Shown here piece after piece: positions 10,615 to 21,268 of a stretch of DNA of 64,000 nucleotides. The stretch comes from Euclidia mi (Eukaryota; Arthropoda; Insecta; Lepidoptera; Erebidae). The stretch covers positions 41,231,598 to 41,295,597 of the forward strand of contig OX123182.2 in NCBI GenBank assembly GCA_944739405.2, given 5' to 3'. The notes under the pieces are model-generated. The model was not told the DNA's origin. It made no database searches and worked only from the letters and a program-made list of their open reading frames with translations. Numbering within the stretch: position 1 is the stretch's first letter; the number at the start of each line of letters is the position of its first letter. The translations under genes were made by a program, and so were the position numbers.

Positions 10615-11909
10615 GCAGTAAGTATTATAATTCAGCTGACACTATCATGGTCTTTTTGTTTTGGCATTGACTGTTGACACTATATTATAACTTAACAGTA
10701 CATAGGGCAAAACGAAGGAGTCAAATCTTAAAGTCTTCCATCTTCAGGTAAATAAGTAAATATTATAACACTTTGCCGTGTTCCTATTCCATAAGCGAAT
10801 ATGTAATATAGGTACTTCGCATGGCGTGCATTTGTCATCGTATTGCGTAGATGATATAGAGGGTATGGAGGAGGAGCACATTAGTCTGTGTTCTTGTCCT
10901 CACGTATTTTCCATATATTTAATCGCGCTTGTATCGGGTTGGAGTCAGGCTATCAATTCGTTTAGTACCTGTAGGTACTGGAAACTGTTGTTCCTCAAGG
11001 CTGGAATACCACTTCTGCTGGCTTCATTGTCAGCTAAGTCAAAATCCAAAATCCGCGTAAAGCTGTTAAGGCCAACTCACGCAAAAAAGGACTGAGTCAG
11101 CAATCGTGAACATTTAGCGGCAATGTTTTAAGCAATTTAGTGCGATATGTTCTTACAAATCTGGACCCAGCTTCGGTCATTTAGGCATCGAGCCACACGA
11201 ACATTGTATAAGCGAGGTGAAAGTTTGTGCATCGGATATTTTTAAGTTGTTAATATCAAAATCTTATGTAACACTCGCTATTAGTGATAGTTAAAGATTG
11301 AATAATTGACTAGCATCCGTTTGGCTCGATCGCATGCTGTGTCAAAAATAAAGTTTCTTTGATTATTTATGAATGACTGTCACATAACGCCATTCACAAA
11401 AACACTCTATGTATTTCATTGATTTCATTCTGGCATGTTCGTGTAGTGTCTGTATCTGCTAAGTATGCCACCAGGCTCCCACCAGATCTAAAAGGTGAGA
11501 TTATTTATGCTAATACACGGTATAGGTATTTTATCAGTTTTCCGACTGCCATAGAGCCGGCTCTATCTAATTAACTCAATGATCGTGTGTGTAGGTATAA
11601 AACATATATAGCTAACATATTATTCGATTTCAAAAGCGACCACATATAACTTAAAATATTGTATTTATGTAACCATATTAGTGGCAAAATATTCAGTCGC
11701 GGGTCAACCACTCCGTACAAAGAAATTTCATCAATGTCAACCATTACTGAGGGTTAGGCCCTTAAATTCGGCAGCCGGTCTGAATATCCATTTATCGCAG
11801 TCACTCTCACTCAGCAATACACATGTATATTTATAATTGACAGTTTTATTGTGTACTTACTTGGAATGATAAATTCTCGTAAAAGTTACGACCGCACTAC
11901 GTCCAATCA
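10615..11909. other. Non-coding, no feature seen
   Basis: AT-rich sequence. A 105-codon open frame at 10778-11095 has no recognisable domain and no splice-site support, so it is not called. Confidence 0.4.
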
Positions 11910-12115
11910 TCTTAATATATAAAATCCTTGCGTTACTGACTGACTGACAGACACGCTACAGCCGAAACTATTGGGCGCAGGCAGCTGAAATTTGGCATGT
12001 ATGTTCCTTGGGGACCGTAGGGGTGCACTAAGAAGGGATTTCCCGAAATTCCCACGGAATCGGCCAAAACGGGTAAATAAAAAAAAATGCAGGCGTAGCT
12101 GCTGGCATCCTCTAG
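11910..12115 (+). mobile_element. Short Helitron-like non-autonomous element, copy 1
   Basis: 206 bp starting TC (TCTTAATATATAAAAT) and ending CTAG, inserted between A (11909) and T (12116). This is the terminal layout of Helitrons, which make no target duplication. A nearly identical copy lies on the minus strand at 38651-38857, with the same ends and the same A/T flanks. No coding capacity. Confidence 0.75.
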
Positions 12116-13678
12116 TTTAATGTATTTCGCTTAGAATTTAGATCAAGTTGGAAGTCGCGATCTAAACATTATTTAAATGCGTTGAGTCAAAACATTTCGT
12201 AGTTTCGCTAAGGTCAAATATAATTCGCGAAACTGTTATGCATACAACGTTTTACCAATTTGTAGTACTTCCGAGTAAAGATTGGCGTGTTTGTGAGGAA
12301 TTAAGATGACCTTACAGTGCTGACGTCATCTGGTGATAATAGTGTTTATGAACCATTCTTTGCGTGTCATTGCTGTCATGACTGACATATTCACACAAGC
12401 CCGCTAATTTTCTCGCGATCCAATTCTTGCATGACTCTAATTTATGTCAATGCACACATTAGTGATAATACTTATAACGTAGGTACATAAACTGTTTATA
12501 GTTTTAAAAGGATACGACCTAGTATGACACTTTCGTGAGATGTCAGCATTTTGAAATTTATACCAATATTTTTCCAGGCGACATGTCTGCGCCAACTATT
12601 GGCCATAAAGTTACAGAAAGTCAGCTATTTGTCAGAGCATTATATATGTAGTAAGATCTATTGTATAATGAACTCCCATTCTTGGCTTTCATTATCTTTG
12701 ATCGATGACTTAATCATATGAGATTGCGTATTTTACGTAATTATAATTAAATTAATCATTATACATCGTATCAATAGGTGCGATAGCTAAGAATAAAAAA
12801 TAAATAAAACACGGGAAGGCATGGTCTAGCTATAATCTTACATCGGTTTGTACCACAGGTTTGTACTCATAGCAATAACTCACGAGTACAATTTTTGTGG
12901 TATCGGTTTCACCCTGTTTGAGTAGCCTCGCTCTCAATTATAAATACAATGTAGTGGAGTCCAGCATCGGTTTGAATGGGTTGGTTCAAGGAATAGCGTT
13001 GAAGTCAGCTCGGAGGGGGGTGCCTTGACCTTGCCGGGGGAGGTGGGGGGACGGGGATGCGCGAACCGCACGCACACGGTCACTGACTCGTAAGACTAGT
13101 TTTACTCGCGTTGCTTTTTCACCAAGGGAGGTCTACTTAAAAAAAAAAGTACTCCGAATTCTTGTATTGAAAGATGTTTCTTTTTTATTCACTTTATTTT
13201 TTGTTGAGATTTACGGCAACCAAGCGAATCGTTTTTATATATATTGTCTCAAACGCAACACTTAATCCTGCAATATTCCTCTTATATACTGTTTTTAAAT
13301 TCGGATTTCACGATATGGTCGTCGTATCAAGTTTTCAGCCTTATGTGCCTAACGGTATCTGCTGTGGGTTTTTATACAAATATTTATCGTGAACTGGATT
13401 TCCAATGATTCATAAAACGCCGGGTTGTACCTATTAACCAGTTAAGTGTTTTAAAAATTATACTGACCGCATTACTGTTTAAATACGTATGTAATTACGT
13501 GCATCTTTCTGTTAATGTTATTGATATTGTTATATCTCGTTGCAATGCTCATACGACATTCCAGTTGAAACTGAACAGTTTGCCCGAAATATGATTTTGT
13601 TGAAATATTTCGTGATTAAACTTTAATAATTTTCTGTTTACTGCTGTAAATAAAAATATACCCCGAATTGCTCTGGAA
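12116..13678. other. Non-coding; contains a G-rich tract
   Basis: No exon recognised. At 13015-13056 there are runs of 6, 5, 6 and 4 G on the + strand within a short GC-rich island (about 13005-13110), unusual for this AT-rich locus. It might mark an unrecognised promoter or untranslated exon. Confidence 0.4.
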
Positions 13679-13799
13679 TGTACGCAGGATCCCCTGCGTA
13701 CATTGTCATGCCACGTCATCGTTTAATTATATAATATTATATGATATTGACTAAAATATTTTAGTCAATATCATATAATATTATATAATTAATGATGAC
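13679..13799. repeat. Palindromic foldback sequence
   Basis: Contains a perfect palindrome with 35-bp arms and no spacer (13723-13757 and 13758-13792, centre AAAAT/ATTTT). The match continues after a one-base bulge with GTCATC/GATGAC. Immediately left is another inverted repeat, AATGTACGCAGG and CCTGCGTACATT, separated by only a few bases (about 13678-13702). Probably a foldback MITE or recent snap-back duplication. Confidence 0.85.
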
Positions 13800-16700
13800 A
13801 TGCATACCATGTAGGATTCATTATTAACTAGTTTATTGCTGTTAATTACGTACAATCAGTTTCATAAAATCACACAATTAATTAGCACACAACGTTGCTG
13901 CTGTAAATTACAAGACAATTATCATAATTTCAACGACTCTATGTACTCTGATACAATAAATTAATTATACAATTAGAACAACTAACGAGCTTATAACTTA
14001 ATATTCTAATATTTATAAATATCAACAACGTTAATTAAGTAGCAGGTAGAACAAAGTTGCTGATTTTAATATGTTATTATAATTATCTGTGCGTGACGCA
14101 TGGTCTTGTTTATTTATAAACCTGTTCTCTTTGTTTACAAAACACTTTCATATCTGTTTAATTTGAGATAAATTATAATTCGCAACATTGGATCTTATTA
14201 ATCCGGTGGAAAATTACTAATCCCATAAGAGAACTTCATCTTGCATTTAACTTCAAAGGGTTAGTCAGAGGTGAATCACACTCACTTGCTCAGCTCTGCT
14301 TAGGTTCAATGAAAGAGTGAGCCATCACCGTTCATCAGACAGTTTCAGGGTTTGAACCGCAAGCAACCGCAAGTGTGAATCTAAAATGTTTATTCCATAT
14401 GATTGTCCAATCCTAGCCATTAGAATCATTCCTGCTTACTCAGTTCGATCAAGTTTTCTAGTATAGACATTTAGTAAAACTCTCGCCGTAATTATCTGCT
14501 ATCTTCTCCCCGCTTTTAATTGCTTTTAGAAACTTTGCCTATTCCAATATTGAGAATTCTCTGTTCATTATAATGTCTGGAAAAACAATAGTGCTGACGT
14601 TTAAGCGCATTCCGATAGAATAAATTCAATGACATGCCGTTAACACATGTCGACGGCACAAAATAATTTTGTACCTTTTTTGCTCACCGACTCATCTATT
14701 GAGGTCGTTTTCTTTACAGCAAATGCTTGTCTGCTTTTGGCATTGTAACTTTAAAAGAAACTTAAGGTTTCTAAGTGATTTCTCTTGTAACCATTACAGT
14801 ATACATCGGATGAACTAGCCTAGTAAGCTAATGCGATGGCCTTAAGTGCTACCGTCTCGTTCCGGGAAACGACAATAAATACGGTTAGGTTTACAAGTGA
14901 ACAGCGCACTGTTATGTAAACGTTTTAGTACTGAACCTGCCTAAACACATTACGCTAGGAATTCATGGCTTTGAAGTACCAGCTGTACAGATATTAGGAG
15001 ATAGAGGATGAAATGATCACCACACCACTGCCTAATTATCCGTGCTGTCAGGCTACATAGTATGCATCCGATCATAGCATGTGACAAAAGATGTGGTAGC
15101 TTTTCATGTTATGAAAATGGCGATTGACTTTAAAATGCGAACCTCTAATGGCTATTCTTAATCAGGTCAAATGATGATTCATATGCGTATGTGTTTATAA
15201 AATATTTTTATGCATTAACTGAATTCTATTTCATCCTAGAAAAAACATTAGTCGCCATTTTATTTAGCAGACAATAGTTTTTGTCTCCAACGTCTAGGAT
15301 AGCCGGTGCCTGCACCTGATAGATTAATTAATTACAGAGAAATAATCTTTGTTACTAGCTACAAGCCTCGTGTACGGTACGATTGTGTGGATGTACACCA
15401 AGCTATAAACCAGTAGCATCAACTTTTTATGCGCTCTCCTGAGAAGATTTAATATACACAACCATTTTAAGAATAGGTGAAAGAACCAGACGCATTCTTG
15501 CCATAAAATCTATCTTGGTAATAGAGTAGCCACAAATCTGCTTGTTACATAAACATTGGTGAGGTGATTAATGCTATCGTAAACTTCCAATACTTTAGTC
15601 CGTATTAAGATTTTAAATCCAATAAAGCGTCTTGATTTACCTTTAGTGAGGTTTTATAGGAGTGTGTTCGTATCGTTTTTATGTGGAAGAGTCCCCTCCA
15701 GGCTGCAGATCTCCTTTGTAATATCAGCAAATTACTTTCATGTCACAAACCACCAGTGCGCCGCACGCTGTGTATGAGAAATTGGCGTTTTATTTTTTCT
15801 ACAAACGACTTCATGTAGAGTTTATTGGCAAGCAAATAACCAATAAGTGACTTGAATATTTTGTTCATGACTCCGAATAAAAAGCTAATGCTGTATATAC
15901 TTACTAATTGTTTATTTATTTATACACTTGTTTATGTAGATTTATTTATTTAGATGTAGTAAACAGTTGTGTGTATACAGATCCTCTCCAGCGGTTATCA
16001 GCCAAATCTGCCTGCCAGTATATAATATAAACAGCAAACAGGGAATAGTTGTGGATAATATAAACCGCGTTAGGAAAGAGTTTTTATTTTTTATTTTTAA
16101 GGTTTATAGTTTACTGTTGTCAGGATAAAAATACATTACACAGTATATATTTGAGACTCAGTTCAAGTAGTGATGAACTTAAATTGTTGATAACAATGAC
16201 GCAGTTATTGTGATTGACTGCTTAACCTTACTCTATGAGCAGTCGAGGACCCATTAATTAACCTATTTCCCTCAGTCTTCCAGATATGTACTAGTAAATG
16301 ATAGGACCGTTAGCACTGCGAAGTAAACATGAAAAATGTCTACACCGGCGTTAATTGCAGTATTCTGTACAAACATGAAGAAAAAGTGGCGGTGATGATT
16401 TAAAACTGTTAGAAGAATGTCTGTGGTTAAGTACTCTGGCATTTGAAATATTATGTCGTCAGTAAACCGTGTCACCGATGCGAAACGAAAGCAACCCACT
16501 CGAAATAGCAGCTTTCTAGAGGGCGGGAACACTTGCTATGTTCCCATGGGGTGCACTAATGTCACGTTAAAGCCCGCTAAACACGTAATTGCCCTTATCC
16601 CACTAAAAAAACCCGCCTGTCAGATATATTTGTTTAGGAATGATAATTTATATCTTCGTATTCTTGCCGCCTTATTTTTTGCTAAGAATTCTCAAGTTCT

Positions 16701-18389
16701 TGACCGTCCTTCATTTTGTCGTATGCCCAACAAAAACAAGATATGATCTATTCCAAACGCTTTGTTGCAAAATAACATATCTCAATATCCGTAATTTTTC
16801 GCAAGATTACCTCAGTTTTACGTGTCATTTACAAAAAATGTTATCCGTGTATATATTTGAAATAGTTGTCTCAGAGGAATGCATCGTAAAAATAGCGCAA
16901 TGTCTGTATTGTAACAGTTACGTTAAGCTGTGTCACGTGTGACGTATGTTTTATGTCAATGTTCTATTTTATGCTTTGACCTTGTCTTTTCCTTGCTCTT
17001 GAAATGTAACACTTATACGAAGACTGTTTAAGTGGCTGAATGAAACAGACTCGAATTATCTAGCGTTTTTATAATGTTCTTGGTCGTACATGCTTGGTAC
17101 TAGCCTTTAAAAGCCTACGGTATTAGTAGCTGTATTCATATTCAAAGTATTGAATTTAGGTTCAATTTACGTTACTTATCCATTACAGTCAGTATTGAAG
17201 TTAATTATTCCACCGTTAAATCTGAATTATTACCGCTTGGATTTTATTGGTTTATTTGTTTACATAATACAGAGCTCATTAGCCATAGTAAACTGAAAGC
17301 CAATTAAATCTTGAAGCTAATCAGTGTAAAAGTTCAATACACACGGTCAGGGTCAGGATAAATATATGGATGGTTACACAACATGTGCCCCACCATATGG
17401 CTTCTTTATCATATCTCTATCGCCTCCTCTTGAGTGAAAAGAAACGACAGGCTGAGCTAAATAAAAATATCCGCTCACCCTCTACACTTTTGTTCCAAAA
17501 ACAGTACATTCATTATGATTACTATTCTTTAAAACGTATGTCCATGAAACAATGTTGTTGGGTTGGTCTGATATCACAGTAATGTTTTCCTTTTTCCTGA
17601 ATACAAATTGATGTGTGAGTGATGTTTTGAGATTATTGAACTGAATACATCACGGAGTGCATGCTGTCATCAGTGTTGTGTAAAATTTATGTGAGACTTT
17701 GTAGTGAGCAACAATCGCATTCTTGTAATGAACTGTGTGGAAATACGAAGCATCATGAAATTGGAACAGTTAGTCTCGCAGACAATGATTGCATTAATTA
17801 ATAATATCGTTACATAAAGAGAGCTGGAACTCTATTGTTTCTCTCTATTACTTATTTTTGTGAAAGCTACTCTTTTGATTTATTCCCTTATTTGTTAACT
17901 TAATTTCTTGTCTTTGGATTTGTTAAATCAGCTATTTTAATACAATTAAGCAGTCGAAAGGATGTCAAATCCTACTTTTAAATAATTCTATTGGTGGGTT
18001 ACAGAATCTGCTGCGAAATTTAAAATTCTAATTAACTTAATGTAATACACGTTGCAGCCGTTGTTATATAATCAATTCCATTCAAACGAGTTGTCGTGCA
18101 AACAGACTGTGTGAATACACAGCTTTATTACCTTTGTAATTGTTCAACACGGGTCAAAAGGGAAACGGTACTCAAATTACTGTTTGTCTCTGATAAACCT
18201 CTGTGAGACTCTAAATGTAGGTTCAATTGCTCAATTTTAGCTTTTACTTACACTGACATATCCACACGTATAAAACGCCGAACGTTTCTTGAAATAATAA
18301 TTGATATTCGTGAGCTCACTTCATTGTTCGGAGCCGGGGGTATATTTGATTAGCGTTTCAAATCTCATCGTAGATCGATGTCAACGCTA
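13800..18389. other. AT-rich non-coding DNA
   Basis: No exon, RNA gene or known repeat recognised. Open frames here (for example 16272-16532 and 16453-16746) overlap on opposite strands, are low-complexity and show no family motif. Confidence 0.45.
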
Positions 18390-18394
18390 CGACG

Positions 18395-18431
18395 CACTAT
18401 GGTTCGTCTAGAACAAGCTAGCTAGACAAAA
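18395..18431 (+). repeat. Transib left terminal inverted repeat
   Basis: 37 bp, perfect inverse match to the right end. It contains the self-complementary core AAGCTAGCTAG... and leads into ACAAAAACA at 18426-18434, which resembles the V(D)J nonamer ACAAAAACC. Confidence 0.93.
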
Positions 18432-18651
18432 ACAACTCTTAAATTCCTGGAAGTTAATTACTATTACGAACTCATTTTTTCAACTCATTGAGGATTACAC
18501 CTATTAATTATCAATACTACCCTCATTAAGAGCGTCATTAAGGTATGTTTATAAGATGTTGACTATTTAAAGGGCATTCATTTGCATTTTTACATCATAT
18601 TTGATAGCATTGTTTATGTCACTAAAAGAAATTTGTGAAAGTGTTTTTGTG

Positions 18652-18670
18652 ATGGATTGTATACGTAAGG
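18652..18670 (+). CDS. Possible small first exon of the Transib transposase
   Basis: ATG at 18652 followed by six codons plus one base, ending at a strong donor (G|GTAAGT, 18671). A strong acceptor (polypyrimidine run then CAACAG, ending at 18926) would join it in phase and replace the AT-rich lead-in with a 12-residue N terminus ahead of the MDFFEEWL start. Splice sites and phase are seen in the sequence; use is inferred. Confidence 0.5.
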
Positions 18671-18943
18671 GTAAGTAGTTATATTTTATTTCATTTTCAA
18701 CATGGGAACTTCATTCTTTAGTCTTATAAAATGAAATGTTTGAATTTTCACCCACTTTTTTACTCATTTTTTCAAATTCATCGGTCAAATAATAACATGT
18801 CCCCACTTGTCCCCACCGTAGAACCTATCATATACGATTCTCATAAGTGTCTAGTAGTTATACGTAAAAAAATTCATTGCGATATATTTGCACAACTAAT
18901 TTTTATTTATTTTTTTCTTTCAACAGTTTTTACCGTCTCAAGA

Positions 18944-20971
18944 ATGGATTTTTTCGAAGAATGGCTGAAACACCCGAAGGAAACGCGGAATGAGGAGCTC
19001 TTTCGGTTTATATCTTTGAGATATAATTTTGATGGTGTTACGGAGCAGTCTCTGCGAGATATTAAAGTACTAATCTCAAGATATTCAACGAAATTTGCTG
19101 AAAAGTGGAGCAGCTGTGGAAGAAATCGAGAGCGATTCCTACAAAAGTATTCGACGTGGCTGGAGGGTCTTGACATATCTTTCGATGTGTCCGTTTATTT
19201 ATCTCTGCCAACTACATCTGGAGAACCGGGACCCGGAAGACCTACTAAAGATTTTGAACATTCTAGTCTCAAAACGAAGAGACGACGTGTAGACGATCTA
19301 TTACAGTCCAGAAGTGCTAGTGAATTAATTTACGCCGCTGAAGTGTCAGCTCGAATCTCGGGTCAGAGAAGTGTAGCACGTCAAATTAAAGATGTGACTA
19401 GTGATCCTTCAATAACCAAGACCACGAGTGAAGAAAGTGCCCCCAGGAGTTTAACAAGTGAGGAAGCTTTAGCGTACTACGTTGATAGTAAATCAAGTAG
19501 CCATAGCTATAAGCAGACTCGGAAGTGGAGTATTAAAGCTGGACATAAGGTGTTTCCGTCAATGTACAGTGTTAGAAAGGCTAAAATAGCCTGCTACCCG
19601 TCAGGTGAACAAATTACAGTCAATGAAACGCATGCTGAAATCAAAGTTCAGGCAATTCTTGATAAGACTGCCGAACGTTTAGTTTCAGCACAACAAGAAG
19701 TTGTTCATAGTCTGTTACCTTGCACGTCATTCACATTACTCAGTAAATGGGGTTGTGATGGAAGTTCCGGTCATAGTATGTACAAACAAAAATTCACTAA
19801 TTGTGACGATAGTGACGAGTTTTTATTTGTATTTTCTTTCGTTCCTCTTCAATTGAAAGATGAAAGTGGTAATATTGTGTGGCAGAATCCTCGGCCCTGT
19901 TCTACAATGTATTGTCGGCCAATAAAGTTTATCTTTTCTAAGGAAACGAAAGATTTTACGATTTCGGAAACCAATAAGGTTTTAGAAGAGATAAACGCTT
20001 TATTGCCGACAACCTGCAAGGTGATGGAGACCGAAGTATCTGTCACACATGTTATGCTTTTAACAATGATTGACGGAAAAGTTTGCAATGCTCTGACCGA
20101 AACTTCTTCCTCACAAAAATGTTTTATTTGTGGGGCAACTCCAACAATGATGAATGATCTGTCAAAAGAGTTTGCTGCGGACAAAGATAATCTTGGTTTT
20201 GGTTTGTCTACGTTGCACGCTTGGATAAGGTGCTTTGAATGCTTGCTTCACATTAGCTATCGACTAAATATAAAAAAATGGCAGTTAAGAACAGCCGAAG
20301 ACAAAGCTAGTGTGAAACAACGTTCAGATGACATTAAAAAACGATTTAAAAGCGAAATGGGCTTGATTGTAGACAAACCAAGACCAGGGTTCGGTAACAC
20401 TAATGACGGGAACACCGCGCGAAGATTTTTTGGAAATCCCGAGGCTAGTGCCGATATTACAGGGTTAGATGTTTCACTAATACAAAAATTTGGCATACTA
20501 CTTCGCACTTTATCATCGGGATATGATATAAATATTGAAAAATTCGTTAACTTAGCTCAAGAAACTAGACAACTTTATGTAAATCTCTATTCATGGTATT
20601 ACATGCCCGCTACTGTCCACAAAATACTTTTGCACAGTGGCGAAGTAATTAGATCGTCCCTTCTACCTATAGGCCAGCTTTCCGAGGAAGCACAGGAAGC
20701 TCGGAATAAGGACTGCAGAAGATTTCGTGAGCACAACACACGAAAGCGATCACGGGAGGCTACGAATAGAGATTTACTTAATATGTTATTGATAACATCT
20801 GACCCTGTAATAAACGGTTTACGAGAAGTTCCTCGGAAGAAAATAGGTACGCTTCCAACTGAAGTATTAGATTTAATTGTCCCACCTAGCTGTAAGGAAC
20901 AAAATGTTAATATGATTTCTACTTTTCATAGTTCTGCCCCTCACGATCATGACTATTCAATGGATGATTAA
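18944..20971 (+). CDS. Transib transposase (RAG1-core-like DDE recombinase)
   Basis: 675 codons from MDFFEEWL, a usual size for the family. It cuts at the element's ends and inserts it elsewhere. The frame is open back to 18731, but codons before 18944 read as intron-like AT-rich sequence with an acceptor at 18926, so the later ATG or a spliced start is preferred. By alignment in memory with RAG1, catalytic residues are D272 (in the DGSSGHS motif), D377 (in MIDGKV) and E585 (in QEARNKDCRRFR, matching the RAG1 stretch ending RRFR). A zinc-binding Cys pair CFIC follows D377, like the RAG1 CTLC. The GNTARRFF and INIEKF...Y.WYYMP blocks are Transib-typical. A Ser/Gly/Lys-rich linker near 85-110 may hold a nuclear signal (KTKRRR). 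The acidic tail ends just past YSMDD. No stop or frameshift is seen. Confidence 0.92.
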   Translation: MDFFEEWLKHPKETRNEELFRFISLRYNFDGVTEQSLRDIKVLISRYSTKFAEKWSSCGRNRERFLQKYSTWLEGLDISFDVSVYLSLPTTSGEPGPGRPTKDFEHSSLKTKRRRVDDLLQSRSASELIYAAEVSARISGQRSVARQIKDVTSDPSITKTTSEESAPRSLTSEEALAYYVDSKSSSHSYKQTRKWSIKAGHKVFPSMYSVRKAKIACYPSGEQITVNETHAEIKVQAILDKTAERLVSAQQEVVHSLLPCTSFTLLSKWGCDGSSGHSMYKQKFTNCDDSDEFLFVFSFVPLQLKDESGNIVWQNPRPCSTMYCRPIKFIFSKETKDFTISETNKVLEEINALLPTTCKVMETEVSVTHVMLLTMIDGKVCNALTETSSSQKCFICGATPTMMNDLSKEFAADKDNLGFGLSTLHAWIRCFECLLHISYRLNIKKWQLRTAEDKASVKQRSDDIKKRFKSEMGLIVDKPRPGFGNTNDGNTARRFFGNPEASADITGLDVSLIQKFGILLRTLSSGYDINIEKFVNLAQETRQLYVNLYSWYYMPATVHKILLHSGEVIRSSLLPIGQLSEEAQEARNKDCRRFREHNTRKRSREATNRDLLNMLLITSDPVINGLREVPRKKIGTLPTEVLDLIVPPSCKEQNVNMISTFHSSAPHDHDYSMDD

Positions 20972-21226
20972 TCTGATGATAGTGATGATAATGAGTAATA
21001 GATTTAGTTCTTAGATATTTTATGCATCTGTTATTAGATTTTATAGCGACGTCGAGGGATAAATCACTTTATAAAATGTTCAAAAAATATATTATACACA
21101 TATGCCCGATAAATGTTTTTTTTTTCATGATACCAGCTCAAATGACAAACTGCCTTGAAAAAAGTACCAAAAACCTTATATCTTTGCTTATTAACCGCAT
21201 CTAGACATAAAAATCAAATAAAATAA

Positions 21227-21263
21227 TTTTGTCTAGCTAGCTTGTTCTAGACGAACCATAGTG
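21227..21263 (-). repeat. Transib right terminal inverted repeat
   Basis: 37 bp, inverse complement of the left end, ending CCATAGTG before the CGACG duplication. Inward it reads ACAAAATTA where the left end reads ACAAAAACA, so the two ends differ just inside the repeat. Confidence 0.93.
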
Positions 21264-21268
21264 CGACG

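Larger units (their letters stand above)
18395..21263 (+). mobile_element. Complete Transib DNA transposon
   Basis: A 2869-bp element bounded by perfect 37-bp terminal inverted repeats (18395-18431 and 21227-21263) beginning CACTATGG, matching the Transib consensus CACWATG. It is flanked by the 5-bp direct repeat CGACG (18390-18394 and 21264-21268), fitting the GC-rich CGNCG target preference known for Transib. Inside is one uninterrupted transposase frame on the same strand. Transib is the superfamily from which the RAG1 core of vertebrate V(D)J recombination descends. The element looks structurally intact; activity is inferred. Confidence 0.95.
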
